Positions 62,049 to 64,000 of a stretch of 64,000 nt of DNA are shown one piece after another. The notes beneath the pieces are model-generated. The model worked only from the letters and a program-made list of their open reading frames with translations, was not told the DNA's origin and did no database searches. Source of the DNA: JBNKFV01 sp050289485 (GTDB taxonomy: Bacteria; Pseudomonadota; Gammaproteobacteria; Pseudomonadales; Cellvibrionaceae); the NCBI GenBank assembly GCA_050289485.1, contig JBNKFV010000018.1, positions 10,214-74,213 of the forward strand. The letters are read 5' to 3'. Position numbers and translations under genes: made by a program. Position 1 is the stretch's first letter, and every line of letters begins with the position of its first letter.

Positions 62049-64000
62049 ATGTCAAATACAACCAAGCGTCAGTTAGCACTGAGAAAATCCATTGTAGCTG
62101 TGCTCGCGGCAAGCGCGGCGGCGGCAAGCACCGCCCAGGGAATGCTTGAGGAGATTGTCGTCACCGCGCAAAAGCGCGCCCAGAGCGTCAACGATGTAGG
62201 TATAACCGTTAACGCCTTTACCGGCGGCGCGATCAAAGATATGGGCGTGACGACCGCAACGGACCTGGCAAATTTTACTCCAGGACTATCCGTGAACTCC
62301 GCCGGAGCAACAGGTGTACCCGTGTATACCATTCGCGGTGTTGGCTTCCAGGATCTCACCACATCGAGCTCGTCCACCGTAGGGCTGTATTTCGACGAAG
62401 TCGCAATTCCGTACACGGTGATGAGCCGGGGGGTTTTGTTTGACGTGGAACGGGTGGAGGTCTTAAAGGGGCCCCAAGGTGATCTTTACGGTCGCAACAC
62501 CACGGCCGGACAAATTAACTTTATCTCCAACAAACCCACGGAAGAATTCGAAGGAGGCCTTACGTTGAGTCTCGGTCGCTTTGAGAACGTTGAACTGGAG
62601 GGTTACGTTAGCGGCAGCCTCGCCGACACCGTGCAAGGGCGCCTGTCGTTCAAGACCAACCAGTCCGGCAAAGGCTGGCAGGAAAGCCTGACGCGTCCGG
62701 GGGATACCCTGGGTGAAAAAGATGTTATGGCGGTTCGCACGCTAGTTAACGTTGACTTATCCGATAAAGCTTCACTGCTATTAAACTTCCACTATGTGGA
62801 CGACCAGTCCGACAACCAGGCGCCAACGGCCTACGACGGACGGGAGGCCGGTTTCGACGAATTCGGCGCGCCCTACTTCCCACTCAACGAATACCGCCTC
62901 CCCACAGGCGCAAACTTCGGCGAGACGCCACCCTGGTACTCGACAGGCGACAACCAGGATGCTGACTGGAACAATAGCTGGACCAATCCGGTGACCGGTG
63001 AAACGGATAATCTGCGCCCGGCTCGCGACAACCAACTACAAGGCCTTGCCGCAAAGCTGGAATGGGATCTCGGCGGTATGCTGTTGACATCCGTCACCGG
63101 CTACGACGAGTTTGAACGCCGGGAAGCCAACGATGTCGACGGTACCTCTTTTTCCGTCCAGGAAAATATCAATGCCACAGACCTGAAGGTATTTTCCCAG
63201 GAGTTACGCCTGTCGGGAGAAGGCCCTGAGCTGACCTGGGTCGCGGGTTTGTACTATTCCCACGATGAAATCGACGAACTTTACAACTTCTTTATGGGTG
63301 ACTCCATTTTCGGTGATGGCTCTGCTGCCTGGGGTCTCCCAACGCCCTTTGCCACGACCCCGATACGCCGCCTGCATACCCGCTACGAGCAGGAAACGGA
63401 CTCCCGGGCTATATTTGGCCATGTCGAATACAACCTGACCGACAAGGCGCGCCTGACAGTCGGCTTACGCTACACCGAGGAAGAGCGCGACTGGACGGGT
63501 TGTACCTATGATGCCGGCGATGGCACCCTGGCGACTTTCATGAATGCCAATTTTGGTACGACGCTGCAAGCCGGCGACTGCGGCACCATTGACGACGACC
63601 CCAATTCGCCCGACTACATTTTTGCCGTGATCGGCTCCCCCAATGCGAACAACGCCTTTCACCCCTACTCGACGGATATCAGCACCAAAAAATGGATGGG
63701 CAAACTGGGGCTGGATTATGCGATAACCGACGACATTCTGGCCTACGCGACCCTTTCCAATGCCTTCAAGTCCGGCGGCTTCAACGGCAACAACTCCCAG
63801 ACAACCAGTCAGTTGACCCCCTACAAACCTGAAGAACTGACGTCTCTGGAAATCGGCCTGAAAACCACACTGCTTAACGGCAGCATGCAACTCAATACCT
63901 CGGCATTCCACTACGACTATAAAGACAAGCAGGAAGGCGAGTTCGTCTATACCTTTGTCGGCGCCATTGCCGGCCTGGGTAATGTCCCTGAATCTAAGGT
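62049..64000 (+). CDS. TonB-dependent receptor, 3' end cut by window
   Basis: Open from ATG 62049 (AGGAAG upstream) to the window end, 650 codons with no stop. Signal peptide ends near AASTAQG. Plug domain begins MLEEIVVTAQKRAQS; IRGVGFQDLT and LKGPQGDLYGRNTTAGQINF are the standard plug motifs. Then many barrel strands. Similar plug start to the receptor at 19680. Divergent from the LuxR-type gene, so possibly its target; ligand unknown, but the nearby ThuA gene hints at sugars. Confidence 0.92.
   Translation, partial: MSNTTKRQLALRKSIVAVLAASAAAASTAQGMLEEIVVTAQKRAQSVNDVGITVNAFTGGAIKDMGVTTATDLANFTPGLSVNSAGATGVPVYTIRGVGFQDLTTSSSSTVGLYFDEVAIPYTVMSRGVLFDVERVEVLKGPQGDLYGRNTTAGQINFISNKPTEEFEGGLTLSLGRFENVELEGYVSGSLADTVQGRLSFKTNQSGKGWQESLTRPGDTLGEKDVMAVRTLVNVDLSDKASLLLNFHYVDDQSDNQAPTAYDGREAGFDEFGAPYFPLNEYRLPTGANFGETPPWYSTGDNQDADWNNSWTNPVTGETDNLRPARDNQLQGLAAKLEWDLGGMLLTSVTGYDEFERREANDVDGTSFSVQENINATDLKVFSQELRLSGEGPELTWVAGLYYSHDEIDELYNFFMGDSIFGDGSAAWGLPTPFATTPIRRLHTRYEQETDSRAIFGHVEYNLTDKARLTVGLRYTEEERDWTGCTYDAGDGTLATFMNANFGTTLQAGDCGTIDDDPNSPDYIFAVIGSPNANNAFHPYSTDISTKKWMGKLGLDYAITDDILAYATLSNAFKSGGFNGNNSQTTSQLTPYKPEELTSLEIGLKTTLLNGSMQLNTSAFHYDYKDKQEGEFVYTFVGAIAGLGNVPESK

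Noticed and set aside
1..64000. CRISPR array or cas genes
   Set aside because: No regularly spaced identical repeats and no Cas-like proteins were seen; the repeated elements are attC sites and REP-like palindromes.
1..64000. Prophage or insertion sequence
   Set aside because: No transposase, phage structural gene, or terminal inverted repeats with target duplications were recognised outside the cassette array.

Overview
The window looks like chromosome from a marine-type gammaproteobacterium, probably of the Cellvibrionales/Spongiibacteraceae kind. This rests on the dapA-bamC pair, BAM and lipid A genes, a YdbH-YnbE-YdbL operon, a long-form PurC, TonB-dependent receptors, a GH3 glycosidase lipoprotein and a CobW-type GTPase. 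The genus cannot be named from the sequence alone.

Layout. 1-5.1 kb: cell-envelope and signalling genes (PstS-OmpA fusion, HDOD protein, OmpA lipoprotein, LRR lipoprotein, PilZ protein). 5.6-16.7 kb, all minus strand: MBL hydrolase, bamC, dapA, a glutamine-synthetase-like ligase, a lipid A acyltransferase, then prmB-aroC-MFS-GH3. 17-34.4 kb: folE, aldehyde dehydrogenase, a TonB receptor behind a LacI-type operator, phoX, carboxylesterase, CobW GTPase, a LysR regulator divergent from the glutathione-dependent formaldehyde pathway (frmA, fghA), rlmG, a 41-residue PEP-CTERM-like mini-protein, and ydbH-ynbE-ydbL. 45.6-64 kb: purC, ampG, an ABC-2 exporter, an SDR, a DUF4124-hydrolase fusion, a Fur-box porin/FMN-binding/PepSY cluster, selO, a PiT phosphate transporter, a ThuA-like protein, a LuxR-type regulator and a TonB receptor cut by the window end.

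The accessory centrepiece is 34.45-45.28 kb: an integron gene-cassette array. All cassette genes are on the minus strand. They are separated by at least eleven convincing attC sites (60-139 bp, with conserved TAACGCC and TTGTTA ends as read on the plus strand) and up to six weaker ones. No integron integrase gene is present inside or beside the array, so it is a cluster of attC sites lacking an integrase (CALIN). An orphan LexA box lies near the end where an integrase promoter would normally sit, and a diverged ~64 bp repeat brackets that end. This suggests that an SOS-controlled integration platform was once there and was lost.

Cassette contents: a P-loop kinase, an amino-acid racemase, a DUF998 membrane protein, a DUF3592 protein, an FRG-domain protein, a frameshifted DUF5343 gene overlapping a TIGR02391/HEPN-like gene (a possible defence module), small membrane proteins and lipoproteins, a DUF3089 lipase-like protein and several unknowns. 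Two genes too short or too unusual for routine calling are included: a 51-residue Cys-rich lipoprotein, and a 96-residue ORF whose start codon seems to have been lost at an attC junction.

Three copies of a ~35 bp palindromic, REP-like element are scattered between chromosomal genes outside the array.
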